A program made the position numbers and the translations under genes. Of a stretch of DNA of 7,034 nucleotides, positions 6,167-7,034 are shown piece after piece. Within the stretch, counting starts at the first letter, position 1. Each line of letters starts with the position of its first letter. The notes beneath the pieces are model-generated. The model was given only the letters and a program-made list of their open reading frames with translations, was not told the origin of the DNA and made no database searches. Origin of the DNA: Cytophagales bacterium (GTDB lineage Bacteria; Bacteroidota; Bacteroidia; Cytophagales; 172606-1); the NCBI GenBank assembly GCA_025455595.1, contig JALOMD010000134.1:1-7034 (forward strand), read 5' to 3'.

Positions 6167-6203
6167 AGTTTAGAGTGATGAGTTATAAATGATGAGAGAT
6201 GAA
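6162..6203 (-). repeat. 7-bp tandem repeat tract containing the synthase stop codon
   Basis: On the + strand, six units in register: TTTAGAG, TTTAGAG, TGATGAG, TTATAAA, TGATGAG, AGATGAA. On the minus strand most of these read ACT-type or ATC-type units, so this tract is inverted relative to 4870-4904. The synthase stop TAG (6164-6166) is part of the first unit. Confidence 0.75.
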
Positions 6204-6224
6204 ACGTAAGTTCGGCGAAGCCAA

Positions 6225-6256
6225 TGATGAGTTGATGTTTTTTTGCCCACTCATCA
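6225..6256 (+). terminator. Possible weak hairpin downstream of the synthase
   Basis: TGATGAGT (6225-6232) can pair with ACTCATCA (6249-6256); the loop contains seven T residues. The stem arises from oppositely oriented heptamer-type repeats. There is no T-tract after the stem, so termination is uncertain. Confidence 0.25.
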
Positions 6257-6269
6257 CTCATCACTCCTT
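6249..6269 (+). repeat. Short 7-bp tandem repeat tract
   Basis: Three heptamers: ACTCATC, ACTCATC, ACTCCTT. The last two units are identical to the last two of the tract at 6692-6726, which suggests the two tracts are related as blocks and not only by composition. Confidence 0.7.
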
Positions 6270-6315
6270 AAAACCCTTGTTTTTTGCAAATCTAAGCCCT
6301 TTTTTTACCAAAAAG

Positions 6316-6346
6316 TTTGCCTGAAACCTTTTAATAAGTAATTTCG
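6316..6346 (+). promoter_or_regulatory. Promoter of the histone H1-like gene
   Basis: TTTG (6316-6319), 19 bp, then TAATTTCG (6339-6346), one base off the Bacteroidota -7 box TAnnTTTG. The expected leader is about 40 nt and A-rich with no Shine-Dalgarno. The position fits the ATG at 6393 well. Confidence 0.6.
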
Positions 6347-6392
6347 GGCGTTCATTTTTAAATACATCCACAACTTACTAAATCACAACCGA

Positions 6393-6572
6393 ATGAAAAG
6401 ATTCGAGGAAATCCGGGATCTCGTCATGTCATTGGAAGGTGACTTCGAGAAATTCTACGACAAAGGCAACCAAGCTGCCGGAACCCGGGTAAGAGCCGGA
6501 ATGCAAAAGTTGAAAACCTTGGCCCAAGACATCCGGTCAGAGGTTCAAGACAAGAAAAATGCAGAAAAATAA
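6393..6572 (+). CDS. Histone H1-like (Hc1-type) small DNA-associated protein
   Basis: A 59-aa protein beginning MKRFEEIRDLVMSLEGDFEK. It has the Bacteroidota Hc1-like pattern: an amphipathic N-terminal helix, then FEKFYDKGNQAAGTRVRAGM (18-37), then a charged helix LKTLAQDIRSEVQDKK (40-55). The KGNQAAGTRVR core is the recognition motif. The length is typical for the short Bacteroidota members, which lack the long lysine-rich tail of chlamydial Hc1. The expected role is nucleoid binding or compaction; it might alternatively act as a small structural partner of another protein. It is a single-gene unit with its own promoter and a perfect terminator 24 nt after the stop. The strong signals around so small a gene suggest high expression, which is inference. 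Confidence 0.88.
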   Translation: MKRFEEIRDLVMSLEGDFEKFYDKGNQAAGTRVRAGMQKLKTLAQDIRSEVQDKKNAEK

Positions 6573-6596
6573 TCAGTTACGTTTGTCTGCAATAAG

Positions 6597-6632
6597 AAAA
6601 GCCCGGATTCATTTCCGGGCTTTTCTGTTTTT
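6597..6632 (+). terminator. Rho-independent terminator after the histone-like gene, probably bidirectional
   Basis: AAAAGCCCGG (6597-6606) and CCGGGCTTTT (6615-6624) form a perfect 10-bp stem with an 8-nt loop, followed by CTGTTTTT. The A/T symmetry means it can also serve the convergent dapA on the other strand. Confidence 0.9.
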
Positions 6633-6660
6633 CCATACTTTGCTAACACGCTGAAAACAA

Positions 6661-6689
6661 GCGTTTTAGGCGAAAACTGCTTAAAACGC
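6661..6689. repeat. Dispersed palindrome, copy 5
   Basis: GCGTTTTAGGC (6661-6671) and GCTTAAAACGC (6679-6689) pair with one wobble-type difference around a 7-nt loop. It lies in the convergent spacer between the histone-like gene and dapA, three bases from a heptamer tract. Confidence 0.75.
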
Positions 6690-6691
6690 CA

Positions 6692-6726
6692 ACTCATCAC
6701 TCATAATTCATAACTCATCACTCCTT
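6692..6726 (+). repeat. 7-bp tandem repeat tract overlapping the 3' end of dapA
   Basis: Five heptamers: ACTCATC, ACTCATA, ATTCATA, ACTCATC, ACTCCTT. The tract runs across the dapA stop codon (6701-6703) and supplies the last seven codons of that gene. Confidence 0.8.
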
Positions 6727-7034
6727 CCAGCGTTTGCCGGATGCGTTCGGCCAGCGAATCGGAAGCAGACACCAATGGCAGGCGAACCGTATCGTTGCAA
6801 ATGCCCAGTGTTTTCAAGGCACTTTTCACACCCACCGGATTGCCTTCCTCGTACATCAGGTCGTTTATCTGCGAGAGTTGGAACAAATGCGGTAACGCTT
6901 CGGCATAGTTTCCGGCCAACGCTTCATTGACCATACGCGAAAATGATTGCGGCAACGCATTGGCAATCACCGAGATAACGCCCTTGGCTCCGAACGTCGT
7001 CATGGGAACGGTAAGCATGTCGTCGCCGGCCAAA
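6701..7034 (-). CDS. dapA: 4-hydroxy-tetrahydrodipicolinate synthase, C-terminal part (runs off the window)
   Basis: DapA condenses pyruvate with aspartate semialdehyde at the first committed step of lysine and diaminopimelate synthesis in the cytoplasm. Only about 110 C-terminal residues of an expected 290-300 are present; the gene continues beyond 7034, so the catalytic lysine and tyrosine are outside the window. Family marks are AGDDML at the edge, GAKGVISVIANALP, EGNPVGVKSALKTLGI and VRLPLVSAS. The codon at 7031-7033 is TTG, here an internal leucine and not a start. The final residues GVMSYEL are encoded by the heptamer repeat tract and look like an added tail after the natural end near RIRQTLE. 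The gene converges on the histone-like gene and shares its terminator region. Confidence 0.93.
   Translation of the reverse strand, partial: LAGDDMLTVPMTTFGAKGVISVIANALPQSFSRMVNEALAGNYAEALPHLFQLSQINDLMYEEGNPVGVKSALKTLGICNDTVRLPLVSASDSLAERIRQTLEGVMSYEL

Noticed and set aside
4870..6726. Heptamer tracts considered as a CRISPR array
   Set aside because: Units are contiguous 7-mers without spacers of 25-40 bp, and no cas gene is present.

Overview
The window looks like chromosomal DNA from a member of the Bacteroidota, probably a Cytophagales-type bacterium. The evidence is a TonB-type receptor with a carboxypeptidase-regulatory-like N-terminus, a short Hc1-like histone H1 protein, a long-form Bacteroidota alpha-oxoamine synthase, promoters matching the Bacteroidota pattern (TTG or TTTG, about 19-21 bp, TAnnTTTG), and starts without a convincing Shine-Dalgarno. 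Genus-level placement is not possible by eye.

Layout. 1-527: no gene; the left arm of a diverged inverted repeat, carrying a small hairpin insertion and two strong palindromes. 528-2969 (-): an 813-aa outer-membrane beta-barrel receptor. 2970-3566: no gene; the right arm of the inverted repeat plus two palindromes. 3567-4457 (-): an AraC-family regulator. 4458-4909: a divergent intergenic region with two palindromes and a strong promoter for the gene to its right. 4910-6166 (+): a PLP-dependent alpha-oxoamine synthase (serine palmitoyltransferase/AONS fold) with a GTG start. 6393-6572 (+): a 59-aa histone H1-like protein with its own promoter and a perfect hairpin terminator. 6701-7034 (-): the C-terminal third of dihydrodipicolinate synthase (DapA), running off the right edge.

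The genes do not form an obvious pathway. The synthase probably starts sphingoid-base or sulfonolipid synthesis for the envelope, the receptor is an envelope protein, the histone-like protein acts on the nucleoid, and DapA belongs to lysine/diaminopimelate synthesis. The AraC regulator could control either neighbour, but nothing in the sequence decides this.

The most unusual content lies between the genes. (1) The receptor gene is bracketed by an inverted repeat, about 90% identical over its outer 50 bp and about 72% in its inner part, with a promoter-like block conserved in both arms. (2) The left arm carries a 72-bp hairpin insertion with a 5-bp GGTCA duplication, and the right arm preserves the empty site. 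(3) At least five copies of an imperfect palindrome family (arms like GCGTTTTGGGC) lie in the gaps. (4) At least eight tracts of degenerate 7-bp tandem repeats sit at gene boundaries, two of them containing the stop codon of the adjacent gene. I saw no CRISPR, defence system, tRNA, rRNA or intact transposase.
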